A stretch of DNA of 64,000 nucleotides from Halobacteriales archaeon QS_1_68_17 (GCA_003021105.1 PXRG01000031.1:61138-125137); one strand, 5' to 3'; counted from the first letter of the stretch, positions 25,738-35,001 are shown. The notes: generated from the sequence alone by a model not told the origin. Numbers and translations are program-made.

Positions 25738-27648
25738 GATGTCGGTGATCCGGTGGTACTCCCCGTCGAGAGCGCGCGCGTCCTCGGGAAGCAGGGCGAC
25801 GACGACGTACTGGCTGTAGTCGCGCACGTAGTCGATCAGCGTGGCGATGCGGTCCGAGTCGATGGCCTCCAGCGAGTCGAGCAACAGGAACGGCACCTCC
25901 TCGTAGACCTCGTGTGCCAGGTAGCCCGCGAGCGCGAAGACGATGCCGGTGATCTCGCGCTCGCTCTCGCTGAGGTGGTTGATCGCGTCCTCGTAGCTGT
26001 CGCCGGACTCGGTGCGCCGGACCACGTGGAGTTCGAACACGCGCGCCGCGTCGCCCTGTCCCTCCCCGTCCGTCTCGCGGGGTTCCAGCCAGATCCGTTC
26101 GAGGTTCCCGTAGGCCAGTCGGTCGAGGAGGTCCTCCATCTGTGCGTTGAACTGCTCGACGGCCTCGGCCTCGGTCCGCTCGATCCGGGTCCGCTGGGCC
26201 ACGATGTCGTCCGCGATCGCCGCGCGCCTGCGTTCGAGTTCCGCCCGCTCGGCGATCCGGGCCTCGATCCGGTCGATCTCCCCGTCGACCTCCTCGCGGT
26301 CGTCGCGGAGCCGCTCGATCTCGACCTCGAGGCGCTGGATCTCCGCCTGCAGGTCGCGCAGCCGGTCGTACGCCTCGGTCTCCATGGCCGCGACGTCCGA
26401 CTCCAGCGTCTCGATGGCCCCCTCGAGTTCGTCCCGCTGGGCCTCGAGGCTCCGGATCGTCGCCTCGGTGTCTTCGAGTTCCCGCCGGATCGAGGCGATC
26501 TTCCCGTCGATGCGTTCGGCGCGCTCGCGCTGGCGTTCGAGTTCGCGCCGCTCGGCGCGCCGCTCGTCGAGGCGGGTCTCCAGCGAGTGGGCCTCGTTGA
26601 GTTTCTCCTTTCTGACCCCCCGGAGCCGGTCGAGGATGAGCTCGACCGCCTCCCTGTCGACCTCCGACCCGCAGGTCCAGCAGACGACGGTCTCCGCGAC
26701 GGCGGCCGCGTCGCCCTCTCCGCCGAGTTGCTCCTCTAGCAGTTCCACCTCGGTCCCGTCGAGCATCTCCTCGTTGAACCGGATGATCCGCTGGAGGTCG
26801 TTCACCGCCGCCTCGGCGTCGTGTTTCTGTTCGCGGAGCCGGTCGATCCGGTCGTCGAGGTCCTCGATGGCCTCGGTCGGCGCGTCCGAGAGCTCCTCGC
26901 GCTCGGCCTCCAGGTCCTCGATCTCCGCCCGGAGTTCGACCGCCGTGGTCTCCTCGATGTCGATGTCGGACCTGATCCGTTCGAGCTCCCGGCGTTTCGC
27001 GCGGAGTTCGTCGAGTTTCTCCTCGACGCCCGCCGACCGCGTCTCGGCGACCTCCGCCCGGACGTCGTCGAGCGCGTCCCGTTTCGACGCGAGCGCCTCG
27101 CGTTTCCGCTCGATCCGCCCGTCGAGGTCGGACCGCCGCTCGGTCAGTTCCGGGAGCCGGTCGGCGAGTTCCTCGACGGTTTCGAGCTCCCGCTCGACGT
27201 CCCGCTTTTCGGCTTCGAGCCGGTCGATCTCGGCCTCGATGGCGTCGGTGTCGACCGGCTCCATGATGATCTCCCGGAGGTCGTCGCCCCGCGCGACGGC
27301 CCGCCGCGCCCGGTTCGACTCCAGCAGGAACGCAAACAGGTCGGCGACGGTGGCATCGTCCAGGTAGCCGTCGCCGGTCGCGGAGACGGTCCCGTCGCGC
27401 TCCCGGAACTCGCGTGCGAACGTTCGTTCGCCGATCCGCAGTTCGACCCGGCCGCGGTCGGCATCCCCCTTGAGTTCCCCCGCGTCGCTCCCGCAGGCCG
27501 CCATGACCGCCTCGAGCAACGACGTCCGGTTGGTCGCGTTGCGGCCGACGAGGGCCGTCACGCCCGGCGCGAACCGGACGTCGGTCTCCTCGATCCCGCC
27601 GAGCCGTTCGACGCGGACCTCGGCCGCCCGCTCGACCGTCCTGCTCAT
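25735..27648 (-). CDS. sph3: Archaea-specific SMC-related protein (Sph3-like)
   Basis: A 637-aa Rad50/SMC-like protein: ATPase head halves at both ends and long acidic coiled coils between. The Walker A position reads GRNATNRTS (residues 35-43), lacking the usual lysine, a feature of this haloarchaeal family. A single CWTC (Cys323, Cys326) forms a zinc-hook-like centre. The C-terminal signature NHLSESEREITG and FLLLDSLEAIDSD follow. In Haloferax volcanii, Sph3 works with RdfA in rod-shape formation; the same gene pair is here. The TGA stop lies in a short-element target duplication. Confidence 0.88.
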   Translation of the reverse strand: MSRTVERAAEVRVERLGGIEETDVRFAPGVTALVGRNATNRTSLLEAVMAACGSDAGELKGDADRGRVELRIGERTFAREFRERDGTVSATGDGYLDDATVADLFAFLLESNRARRAVARGDDLREIIMEPVDTDAIEAEIDRLEAEKRDVERELETVEELADRLPELTERRSDLDGRIERKREALASKRDALDDVRAEVAETRSAGVEEKLDELRAKRRELERIRSDIDIEETTAVELRAEIEDLEAEREELSDAPTEAIEDLDDRIDRLREQKHDAEAAVNDLQRIIRFNEEMLDGTEVELLEEQLGGEGDAAAVAETVVCWTCGSEVDREAVELILDRLRGVRKEKLNEAHSLETRLDERRAERRELERQRERAERIDGKIASIRRELEDTEATIRSLEAQRDELEGAIETLESDVAAMETEAYDRLRDLQAEIQRLEVEIERLRDDREEVDGEIDRIEARIAERAELERRRAAIADDIVAQRTRIERTEAEAVEQFNAQMEDLLDRLAYGNLERIWLEPRETDGEGQGDAARVFELHVVRRTESGDSYEDAINHLSESEREITGIVFALAGYLAHEVYEEVPFLLLDSLEAIDSDRIATLIDYVRDYSQYVVVALLPEDARALDGEYHRITDI

Positions 27649-27686
27649 GCCCTCGCATCGCGGGCCGCGGGTATAAGATTCGGGGC

Positions 27687-28295
27687 CTAGCAGGAACAGC
27701 GGCGGTCCTCGAGCAGTTCCTCGATGCCGAGCTGGGTTTTGCAGTCCTCACAGAACACCTGGACGTCGACGAGCACGTGGAAGTCGCCGACGTGAATCCG
27801 GTCGGTCGACCGGAGCGTCTCGAGTTTGTCCGCCGTGACCGCCGCGGTCCGGTCCCGGAGTTTCTGGATGCGCTCGGACTCGGTCGCCACCTGGTCCGTT
27901 TCGTCGGTGGCGGGCGTCACGTCCCGGTGGCCGAAGAACGTCCTGATGGCCGAGTGCGAGACGAAGTCCGCTTCGAGCGACGCGACGTCGACCCCCTCGC
28001 GTTCGAGCCGCCGCCGGATTCGCGTCCGGACGCCCGCGCTCGTCGCGTCGTCCCGGAGGCGCTCGTGTATCGTCTCGACGTCGACGTCGAACGAGAACGC
28101 CCCGTTCCTGTCGAGTGCGGCCCGCAGGAGCTGCCTGTTGAAGTAGGTCGCCAGTTCCCGCAGGCTCCGTCGCTCCCGGCCGTCTCCCGTCCAGTACTCG
28201 ATCAGTTCCTCGTCGATCCCCTCCAGTTCGTACTCCGCGATCAGCCGCTCGACTTTCCCCCGCCGGCGCTCGCCCGCGGCCTCGTTCTCGATCAT
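27687..28295 (-). CDS. rdfA: Rod-determining factor RdfA family protein
   Basis: A 202-aa protein: ERRRGKVERLIAEYELEGIDEELIEYW at the start, LRELATYFNRQLLRAAL, and a C-terminal cysteine cluster VFCEDCKTQL...RRCSC that may bind zinc. The family is named for a Haloferax factor needed for rod-shaped cells. It is upstream of sph3 with a 38-base gap, the same pairing as in Haloferax, so the two are probably one operon. Haloarchaea can have several RdfA paralogues, so the shape role here is likely but not certain. Confidence 0.85.
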   Translation of the reverse strand: MIENEAAGERRRGKVERLIAEYELEGIDEELIEYWTGDGRERRSLRELATYFNRQLLRAALDRNGAFSFDVDVETIHERLRDDATSAGVRTRIRRRLEREGVDVASLEADFVSHSAIRTFFGHRDVTPATDETDQVATESERIQKLRDRTAAVTADKLETLRSTDRIHVGDFHVLVDVQVFCEDCKTQLGIEELLEDRRCSC

Positions 28296-28408
28296 GTGGG
28301 GCCTTCCCGCGCGACGGCCTTAACGGCTGTGTCAGCACCCGCTCCGGGTCGTCACCTTTTTTATCCACGCCCCGCCATTCACACCTGGCTCGGAGCCGTC
28401 GATTAGCT

Positions 28409-28690
28409 ATGACCACAGCCGAGGGAACTGTCACCGTCGAGCACGAGAAGGGTCTCCACGCCCGTCCGGCGTCGCTGTTCGTCCAGACGGCGTCGGAGTT
28501 CGAGTCAGAGATCGAGGTATCGACGCCGGGCGGCGAGGGGCGAAACGCCAAGAGCAGCATCGGGGTCATGTCGCTCGGCGTCGAACCGGGCGACCGGATC
28601 GAGATCGTCGCCGACGGCCCGGACGCGGAACGGGCCGTCGAGCGCCTCGTGTCGCTCGTCGAGCGCGACTTCCCGAAACCCGAGGCGTAA
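28409..28690 (+). CDS. ptsH: PTS phosphocarrier protein HPr
   Basis: A 93-aa HPr that shuttles phosphate from EI to EIIA. The active His17 is in KGLHARPASLFVQTAS and the equivalent of the regulatory Ser46 lies in NAKSSIGVMSLGVEPGD. No HPr kinase gene is seen here, so serine regulation is not implied. It is divergent from rdfA with a 113-base gap that holds a CTTTTTTATCC TATA region. Confidence 0.95.
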   Translation: MTTAEGTVTVEHEKGLHARPASLFVQTASEFESEIEVSTPGGEGRNAKSSIGVMSLGVEPGDRIEIVADGPDAERAVERLVSLVERDFPKPEA

Positions 28691-28799
28691 CCGCCCGGCG
28701 AACCCCGCGCCAGGGAGGACGAGCAGCCTCCGGTCCCGCGCTACGAGACCGCTCCCGACTCGTCGCGCCCGATGCGAATTTGCTATAGCGATATGTGGT

Positions 28800-29699
28800 T
28801 TATCGTGCTCCGACCGAGTCGAACGCGCCCTCGACGATCAGCGAGGCGACGCGCTCCGCGTCGGCCTCGATCACCCCGGGGTGTTTCCGGCGGAAGTAGC
28901 CCAGCACGTTTTCGACGTCGCGGGCGAGCAGGTCGTCGCTGTTGGCGTGGTCGGTCGGGACCGCCTGGGGCCAGTCGAAGACGGTGACCCCCTCCTCGGT
29001 GACGAAGACGTTGTACTCGCTCATGTCCGCGTGGACGTAGCCCGCCTCGTAGGCGGCCTGCAGTTGCCGGAGAATCAGGTCGGCCAGCGGGACGACCTGC
29101 TCGTCAGTGAGCTTCGCCTTTGCGAGTTCGACGCCGTCGACGCTCTCCATGACGATGGCGTGGCGGTTCTGGTCGACCGGCCGGGGGACGCTCACGTCCG
29201 GGTAGAGCGTCTCCAGGGCGTCGTGCTCCCGTTCGGCGGCCTTCCGGGCGGTGTACTGCCAGGAGACGTGGTCGCGGTCGGCGGTGTACTCCCGCTCTTT
29301 GGCGACCGCCCGGAAGTCGGTGTACCCCTCGCGGTGGAACTTCAGGGCCATCGGCGCGTACGATTGGACCTCGTAGACGTCGCTCTCCTTGCCGACCCCC
29401 AGCGGCGCGCCGACGCCGCGTATCGTGTCCCGCTCGGCGAACGTGTGGAGCGCCAGCGCGTCGTACCCCTCGAAGGTCAGCTTGAACCCCTCGTACTGGA
29501 TGGTCTTGCGCTCTATCAGTCCCCTGTCCTCGCACCGGTCCAACCGGTAGTCGACGTCCTCGGCCGTCAGCCGCGAGAACTCGGGGAGCTTCTGTCTGGC
29601 GACCCACTCCGAGAACCGCATCCCCTGCTCGATGCCCGAGAGCAGGTAGCAGTCCTCGGGTTCGAGCTCCGCCATCACCGGCGCGACGTTCCGGACCAT
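28800..29699 (-). CDS. rio2: Rio2 family serine/threonine protein kinase
   Basis: A 299-aa atypical kinase linked in archaea and eukaryotes to small ribosomal subunit maturation. The N-terminal winged-helix Rio2 domain (residues 1-90) precedes the kinase: GVGKESDVYEV nucleotide loop, ALKFHREGYTDF lysine, catalytic HADMSEYNVFV and metal-binding VFDWPQAV. Start ATG 29699 (MVRNVAPVMAELEPED). It stands alone between HPr and a divergent hypothetical gene. Confidence 0.94.
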   Translation of the reverse strand: MVRNVAPVMAELEPEDCYLLSGIEQGMRFSEWVARQKLPEFSRLTAEDVDYRLDRCEDRGLIERKTIQYEGFKLTFEGYDALALHTFAERDTIRGVGAPLGVGKESDVYEVQSYAPMALKFHREGYTDFRAVAKEREYTADRDHVSWQYTARKAAEREHDALETLYPDVSVPRPVDQNRHAIVMESVDGVELAKAKLTDEQVVPLADLILRQLQAAYEAGYVHADMSEYNVFVTEEGVTVFDWPQAVPTDHANSDDLLARDVENVLGYFRRKHPGVIEADAERVASLIVEGAFDSVGAR

Positions 29700-29803
29700 T
29701 ACTGCTCCGTTGCCGGCCGACCGGTAAAAGAGCCTCGCGTCGGCATAAACCAATAACCGCGATACGAAATCCTCCGCCCGGCGATCCGATCCTCGTCCCG
29801 GTC

Positions 29804-30196
29804 GTGACGTGTCCGCTCGACGTCGATTCCCGGCCGCCGATGGACGCGGTCTTCCGGTACGTGGCGGCCGTCTGTGACCGCCTGCGGGACGTCTACGCCG
29901 GCGACCACGTCCGCCAGTTCGACGTCCGGTTCGCGTTCGGTCCCGACCGGCTGCTCCGGAGCCGGGAGTGCCGCCGCGTGACCGTCCCGCCCGGCCTGGC
30001 GGCGCACCTGTCGGAACCGGGCTACGACCACGGCGACCTGGCGACGGACGTCGAGGCGGGCGACGACGGCGACTCGGTGACGCCGCCGGTACTGTGGGGC
30101 GAGTGTGTCCCCTACTCGACGGGCGGTGGCGGGGCCGCCGCCGCTGGTGCCGGTGCGGGTGCCGGCGGCTGTGGCGGCGCGGGCGGCGGGTGTTGA
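29804..30196 (+). CDS. Hypothetical protein with Gly/Ala/Cys-rich tail
   Basis: A protein of 118-130 aa (GTG 29804 or ATG 29840). The N-terminal 95 residues are an ordinary acidic domain (MDAVFRYVAAVCDRLRDVYA, later PPVLWGECVPYS). The C-terminal about 26 residues are low complexity: a run of Gly and Ala broken by GGCGGAGGGC at the very end. Such a Cys-bearing glycine tail may bind metal or be modified. I do not recognise the family. Confidence 0.6.
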   Translation: MTCPLDVDSRPPMDAVFRYVAAVCDRLRDVYAGDHVRQFDVRFAFGPDRLLRSRECRRVTVPPGLAAHLSEPGYDHGDLATDVEAGDDGDSVTPPVLWGECVPYSTGGGGAAAAGAGAGAGGCGGAGGGC

Positions 30197-30281
30197 CCGC
30201 CCGGGCCCGTGGGGGCTCCTCCGACCCGGGACGCGCGGACAGACACGGTGAATTTACTGTGGTGGGCGTCCGACGGCCGGT

Positions 30282-31283
30282 ATGGAGTACCGACCGCTCG
30301 GCTCGACCGGCACGAAGGTTTCGCAACTGTGTTTCGGCACCTGGCGGTTCGGCCGTCCGACGGGCGGCGTGATCGAGACCGGCCGGGACGAGGCACACGA
30401 ACTGCTCGATACGGCCTGGGAACACGGGATCAACTTCATCGACACGGCGAACGTCTACGGCGACCACGACGGGACCAGCGAGCGCTGGATCGGCGAGTGG
30501 CTCGCCGACCACGACCGCGAGGACTTCGTGATCGCCTCGAAGGTCTACTTCGACATGGGCGACGGCCCGAACGACGACGGACTGGGCCGCAAACACGTCC
30601 GCGCACAGATCGAGGGCACCCTCGACCGCCTGGGGACGGACTACCTCGATATCTACTACATCCACCGGTGGGACGAGGAGACGCCTATCGAGGAGACGCT
30701 CGCAACGCTCGACGACCTGGTCAGGGACGGGAAGGTCCACTACCTCGGCGCGAGCACGATGGCCGCCTGGCAGCTCACCAAGGCCCTCTGGAAGAGCGAC
30801 GTCAACGGCTGGGAGTCCTTCGAGGTGACCCAGCCGCTCTTCCACGCGGCCTACCGCGACGACGTGGCCGACTACCTCGACGTCTGTGCCGATCAGGGGC
30901 TGGCGGTCTGTCCCTACTCGCCGCTGGCGGGCGGCTTTCTCACCGGGAAGTACGAGCGCGAGGGCGACGAGATCGTCGGCCCCGAGGGATCGCGCGCGGA
31001 CGTCGACTCCCGGTTCGAGGAGTACTACGTCTCCAGGCGGGGCTGGCACGTCCTCGACGCGATCCGGGCGGTCGCGGACGAACTCGACGCGACCCCGGCC
31101 CAGGTGGCCCTGCGCTGGCTGATCGAGCAGGACCGCTTCGAGACGATCCCCATCGTGGGCGCGCGCACGCCCGAACAGATCGAGGAGAACGTCGGTGCCG
31201 TGGACATCTCGCTGTCCGACGACCAGTTCGACCGCATCGACGCCGCACGGTACGCCGAGGACGGCCGCCGGCACGGGCACTGA
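30282..31283 (+). CDS. Aldo/keto reductase
   Basis: A 333-aa NADPH-type oxidoreductase. The AKR tetrad is complete: Asp54 (FIDTANVYG), Tyr59, Lys87 (VIASKVYF) and His128 (YYIHRWD). CPYSPLAGGFLTGKYE and the C-terminal PIVGARTPEQIEENV are family marks for YhdN/AKR11-like enzymes acting on small carbonyls. A GAATTTACT promoter element is about 30 bases upstream. Its TGA overlaps the ATG of a 48-aa frame (TGATG). Confidence 0.92.
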   Translation: MEYRPLGSTGTKVSQLCFGTWRFGRPTGGVIETGRDEAHELLDTAWEHGINFIDTANVYGDHDGTSERWIGEWLADHDREDFVIASKVYFDMGDGPNDDGLGRKHVRAQIEGTLDRLGTDYLDIYYIHRWDEETPIEETLATLDDLVRDGKVHYLGASTMAAWQLTKALWKSDVNGWESFEVTQPLFHAAYRDDVADYLDVCADQGLAVCPYSPLAGGFLTGKYEREGDEIVGPEGSRADVDSRFEEYYVSRRGWHVLDAIRAVADELDATPAQVALRWLIEQDRFETIPIVGARTPEQIEENVGAVDISLSDDQFDRIDAARYAEDGRRHGH

Positions 31284-31429
31284 TGTCCGTGTCGGTCGCC
31301 AGGAGCAACGGCCGGACGGTCGCGGCGTTCGGGGCCGCCCTCGGGGACATCCTGCCGGGAGAGAGCTCCGGCGACGACATCAACGACGAGCTGGCGGACA
31401 TCGGCGAACTGGTGGGGCTGACGGACTGA
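31283..31429 (+). CDS. Small protein translationally coupled to the aldo/keto reductase
   Basis: A 48-codon frame, MSVSVARSNGRTVAAFGAAL to ...ELADIGELVGLTD, with an acidic second half typical of haloarchaeal proteins. It starts inside the reductase stop (TGATG) and lies 48 bases before the lipoate-ligase gene, so it would be co-translated. No family recognised. The composition and overlap favour a real small gene, but it could be chance. Confidence 0.5.
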   Translation: MSVSVARSNGRTVAAFGAALGDILPGESSGDDINDELADIGELVGLTD

Positions 31430-31476
31430 CAGTCGCGAGGCGCAATCCCTTTGTCCGCCGTCCCGTACCCGTGGAC

Positions 31477-32304
31477 ATGACCGACCTCGCTGGCAGGGAG
31501 TGGCGGCTGATCCGCGAGGAGGCGCGGGACGGGCCGACGAACATGGCGCTGGACGAGATCGCCGCCGAGACCGCCGCCGCCGGCGGCCCGCGGACCGTCC
31601 GGGTGTACCGCTGGGACCCCAGCACCCTCTCGCTGGGCTACCACCAGGACCCGGAGACGATCGACTGGGACGTCTGCGAGCGCGAGGGGATCACCGTCAC
31701 CCGCCGGCCGACCGGCGGCGGCGCGATCTACCACGACGTGGACGCGGACGTCTCCTACTCGATCGTCGCCCCCGCCGACGAACTACCCGGGGACCTGATG
31801 GACTGTTACGAACTGCTCTGCCGGCCGGTCCTCGAGGCGTTCGAGCGCCTCGGCGTGGCGGCCGGCTTCGCCGACGCGGAGCGGCCAGCGCTCCACGAGC
31901 CGGCCTGCTACCTGCGACAGCTCCACCCGGCCCACGACGTGGTCGGCCCCGACGGCCGGAAGGTGAGCGGCAACGCACAGTACCGCCAGCGCGACAGCGT
32001 CATCCAGCACGGCTCGCTGTCCTACGACCTCGTCCCGGAGCGCCACCTGGCGACGTTCGCCGACCCGGGCGTGGCGCCCGCGCGGTTCCGCGACCGGGTC
32101 GGGGCCATCACCGAGTACGCCGATCCGTCCCGGGCCGAGGCTGTCCGGACCGTCGAGGAGACGCTCGCGGCGTGGGTCGACGCCGACGAAGGGGAGTGGA
32201 CCGACGACGAACTGCGCCGCGCCCGCGAGCGCGCCCGCGAGAAGTACGCGTCCGCGGCCTGGACCCGCGAGCGGATCGACCCGACCGACGCGGAGACGGC
32301 CTAG
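31477..32304 (+). CDS. Lipoate-protein ligase A family protein
   Basis: A 275-aa biotin/lipoate ligase fold protein that should attach lipoate (or octanoate) to 2-oxoacid dehydrogenase E2 or glycine cleavage H protein. The lipoyl-AMP-binding loop RRPTGGGAIYHD is at residues 76-87 and the catalytic lysine region at GRKVSGNAQYRQRDSVIQHG. Start ATG 31477. Next to the aldo/keto reductase and the 48-aa frame in one direction. Confidence 0.9.
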   Translation: MTDLAGREWRLIREEARDGPTNMALDEIAAETAAAGGPRTVRVYRWDPSTLSLGYHQDPETIDWDVCEREGITVTRRPTGGGAIYHDVDADVSYSIVAPADELPGDLMDCYELLCRPVLEAFERLGVAAGFADAERPALHEPACYLRQLHPAHDVVGPDGRKVSGNAQYRQRDSVIQHGSLSYDLVPERHLATFADPGVAPARFRDRVGAITEYADPSRAEAVRTVEETLAAWVDADEGEWTDDELRRARERAREKYASAAWTRERIDPTDAETA

Positions 32305-32334
32305 GGTCCGGCCGACCCTGCGGGCACGCTCCGG

Positions 32335-32868
32335 CTACCCGAAGCCGAACCTCTCGGCATCCGTTCCGAACTCGGCGCGGACGGCCTCGTAGATCTCGTC
32401 GACCGGCGGCGTATCGCGGGTGGGATCGAGCCAGTGTTCGCCGAGCCACCTGTACCGGATCGTCCGGTCTCGGTCGATCAGAAGACAGGAGCGCCGCGCC
32501 CGGGCCGAGAGTTTCAGCGCCACGTAGCGGACGTCGAACGCCTCCGCGACCGCCAGGTCGGGGTCCGCGTACAGGGGGAACTCGAGGCCGAGGAAGTCGA
32601 TGAACCGCCGGTGGAGCGACGCGTTCGACCTGCTGATGCCGACGACCTGCACCGCGTCGCTGCTGGCGAACCAGTCGAAATCGCGGAACGCGCACCACTC
32701 GATGACGCAGTCGGGGCTGAAATCGGCCGTGTAGAAGGCCAGCAGGACGGGCGTCTCCGAAAGCAGCTCCGACAGCGCGACCCGCTCGGTGCCCCCGTCC
32801 GGCCACACGAGTTCGGCCTCGAAGTCCGGCGCGCGGTCGCCGACGTCGAGTCCGTCCGCCTCGCCCAT
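32335..32868 (-). CDS. Peroxiredoxin/redoxin family protein
   Basis: A 177-aa thioredoxin-fold protein (AhpC/TSA type) that would reduce peroxides. [13 protein letters not shown] opens the fold. The peroxidatic Cys region is [20 protein letters not shown], where the usual TPVCT is SPDCV, followed by [10 protein letters not shown] and [17 protein letters not shown]. Start ATG 32868; an ATG at 32886 would add six residues. It converges with the lipoate ligase gene. Confidence 0.88.
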   Translation of the reverse strand: MGEADGLDVGDRAPDFEAELVWPDGGTERVALSELLSETPVLLAFYTADFSPDCVIEWCAFRDFDWFASSDAVQVVGISRSNASLHRRFIDFLGLEFPLYADPDLAVAEAFDVRYVALKLSARARRSCLLIDRDRTIRYRWLGEHWLDPTRDTPPVDEIYEAVRAEFGTDAERFGFG

Positions 32869-32971
32869 ACCCGCCCAACGACCCATCCCGTCAATAATTT
32901 TCCCCCCGGCCGGCGGCCGGCGTCGCCGGCGCTCCGAAGCCTCTTTGCCCGGCGGGTCCCGATCCGGTGAC

Positions 32972-33799
32972 ATGAGAGTCGGCGCACACGCGTCTATCGC
33001 CGGCGGCGTTGACAACGCCGTCGCGGAGCAACGCGAGTACGGCGGGAACTGCGGCCAGATCTTCTCCCACTCCCCGCAGGTGTGGCAGGACCCCGACATC
33101 GGCGACGACGAGGCCCGGCGGTTCCGCGAGGCGACCGCCGACCACGACGTCGGCCCGTGGGTCATCCACTCCTCGTATCTGGTCAACCTCTGTACGCCCA
33201 AAGCGGACCTCCGCGAGAAGTCCATCGCGTCGATGCAGCGGGAACTCGACGCCGCGGCGACACTCGGCATCGAGTACGTTAACGTCCACCTCGGGGCCCA
33301 CACCGGCGCGGGCGTCGAGGCCGGCCTGGACAACGCCGCCAGCGCGCTGGACGAACTCGACGTGCCCGAGGGGGTGACGGTCCTCGTCGAGTCCGACGCC
33401 GGGTCGGGAACGAAACTCGGCGACGAGTTCGAACACCTCGCGGCGGTGCTAGAGCGGAGCGAGCAGGACCTCGAGGTGTGTCTCGACACCGCACACGCGT
33501 TCGCGGCGGGCTACGACCTCTCGACGCCCGCGGCCGTCGACGAGACCGTCCGCGAGTTCGACGCGGTCGTCGGCCTCGACCGCCTGCGGTGTATCCACCT
33601 CAACGACTCCAAACACGAGTGCGGGACGAACAAGGACGAACACGCCCACGTCGGCGAGGGCTACATCGGCGAGGCGGGGATGCGCGCTCTCGTCAACCAC
33701 GAGTCCCTGCGGGATGTTCCCCTGGTGCTAGAGACGCCCACGGAGGACGGCCGCGGGTTCGCCTGGAACATCGAGCGCGTCCGGGAGTTCCGCGAGTAG
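32972..33799 (+). CDS. nfo: Deoxyribonuclease IV (endonuclease IV, AP endonuclease)
   Basis: Cuts DNA at abasic sites in base excision repair. A 275-aa TIM-barrel metalloenzyme: [88 protein letters not shown] and VLETPTEDG carry the trinuclear zinc ligands. It is divergent from the peroxiredoxin gene. Confidence 0.95.
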   Translation: MRVGAHASIAGGVDNAVAEQREYGGNCGQIFSHSPQVWQDPDIGDDEARRFREATADHDVGPWVIHSSYLVNLCTPKADLREKSIASMQRELDAAATLGIEYVNVHLGAHTGAGVEAGLDNAASALDELDVPEGVTVLVESDAGSGTKLGDEFEHLAAVLERSEQDLEVCLDTAHAFAAGYDLSTPAAVDETVREFDAVVGLDRLRCIHLNDSKHECGTNKDEHAHVGEGYIGEAGMRALVNHESLRDVPLVLETPTEDGRGFAWNIERVREFRE

Positions 33800-33872
33800 G
33801 CACACCTTACGGGGTCCGGACGCCGCGGCCGGAACCGACGGTCGTTTGTACGGCCGGGGCCTATCCGGGCCC

Positions 33873-34706
33873 GTGCGCGAGTTCTCGGCCGACTACCTGC
33901 GCGAAACCCGCCGCGGCATGTGGGCCGACTCGCGGGCGGCGCTCTCGGACCTCGACCTGCCCGCCCGGGAGCGGGTGCTCGACGTCGGCTGTGGCACCGG
34001 CGAACTGACGCGGGTGCTCGCGGCCGAGACGCCCGGCGACGTGGTCGGCGTCGACGCCGACCGTTCGCTGCTGGCGGGCGTCGACGCGCCGGTCGTCCGG
34101 GGGGACGCCCGCAGGTTGCCGTTCCCCGACGACAGCTTCGACCTGGTGGTCTGCCAGGCGCTGTTGATCAACCTCGCCGACCCCGGCGCGGCCGTCCGGG
34201 AGTTCGCCCGCGTCTCGCGGGACCTCGTGGCCGCCGTCGAACCGGACAACGGCGCGGTCACCGTCGAGTCGACCGCCGGATCGGAGGCACGCCTGGCGAG
34301 GCGGGCCAGGCGGCTCTACCTCGGGGGCGTCGCAACGGACGTGACCCTCGGGGCCGACGCGGCCGACCTCTTCGCCGACGCCGGCCTCGACGTGGTGTCG
34401 ACGCACCGGTACGACCACGAGCGGACGGTCGAACCCCCCTACGACGCGTCGGACGTCGAGGCCGCGCGGCGCAAGGCCAGCGGCGAGGGGCTGGCGACCG
34501 ACCGCGAGACGATGCTCGCCGGCGGTGCCACGCCCGAGGAAATCGACGACCTCCGGGCGGACTGGCGGGCGATGGGCCGGACGGTCGTCGACCAGATGCA
34601 GGCCGGCCGGTACCGCCGGACCGAGACGGTTCCCTTCTTCTTGACTGTCGGGCGCGTCCCCGGCGCCGGTCCGAACACCGACGCGAAGACGGATACTGGG
34701 ACGTGA
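33873..34706 (+). CDS. Class I SAM-dependent methyltransferase
   Basis: A 277-aa methyltransferase: motif I VLDVGCGTGELTRVLA near residue 35, then VVGVDADRSLL (acidic loop), and LPFPDDSFDLVVCQALLIN (motif IV region). The C-terminal part is about 100 residues with no identified domain. I chose GTG 33873 (VREFSADYLRETRRGMWADS), which matches the typical start of haloarchaeal relatives; TTG 33846 is also in frame. Substrate unknown. Confidence 0.85.
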   Translation: MREFSADYLRETRRGMWADSRAALSDLDLPARERVLDVGCGTGELTRVLAAETPGDVVGVDADRSLLAGVDAPVVRGDARRLPFPDDSFDLVVCQALLINLADPGAAVREFARVSRDLVAAVEPDNGAVTVESTAGSEARLARRARRLYLGGVATDVTLGADAADLFADAGLDVVSTHRYDHERTVEPPYDASDVEAARRKASGEGLATDRETMLAGGATPEEIDDLRADWRAMGRTVVDQMQAGRYRRTETVPFFLTVGRVPGAGPNTDAKTDTGT

Positions 34707-34806
34707 ACGGGACCCTGATCCCGAAGAGACCCGGATTGAGGAAGGGAAACACGGACCCGGGAAGGAACGGGGACGCGGCGACCGTCGGCGTCGGTGCCAC
34801 GCCGCG

Positions 34807-35001
34807 TCAGGTTTCCCGACTATATAACGAACCGTACGCGCCTTCTTCTTCCTCCTCGTCGCCACCTTCGCCGCCGCCACCTTCACCGCCTTCTTCGCCG
34901 TCCTCACCCTCGCCGCCCGGCGACGAACACCCCGCGGTCACGCCGAGCAGTCCGGCACCGGCGAACGCGAGCAACCGCCGTCGAGAGAGCGATGATCGCA
35001 T
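34807..35001 (-). CDS. Small Tat-type lipoprotein with Gly/Glu-rich body
   Basis: A 64-aa protein. The N-terminus has a twin-arginine signal (SRRRLLAFAGAGLL) ending in the lipobox GVTAGC, so the mature protein should start at Cys25, be lipid-anchored and face outward. The rest is only about 40 residues, mostly Gly and Glu (EEGGEGGGGEGGDEEEEE), ending GAYGSLYSRET. No family recognised; the anchored acidic tail may bind cations or be a decayed lipoprotein. Confidence 0.65.
   Translation of the reverse strand: MRSSLSRRRLLAFAGAGLLGVTAGCSSPGGEGEDGEEGGEGGGGEGGDEEEEEGAYGSLYSRET

Noticed and set aside
26147..27367. Ser-rich 406-codon plus-strand frame antisense to sph3
   Set aside because: Repetitive Ser/Arg reading produced by the coiled-coil codon pattern on the other strand.
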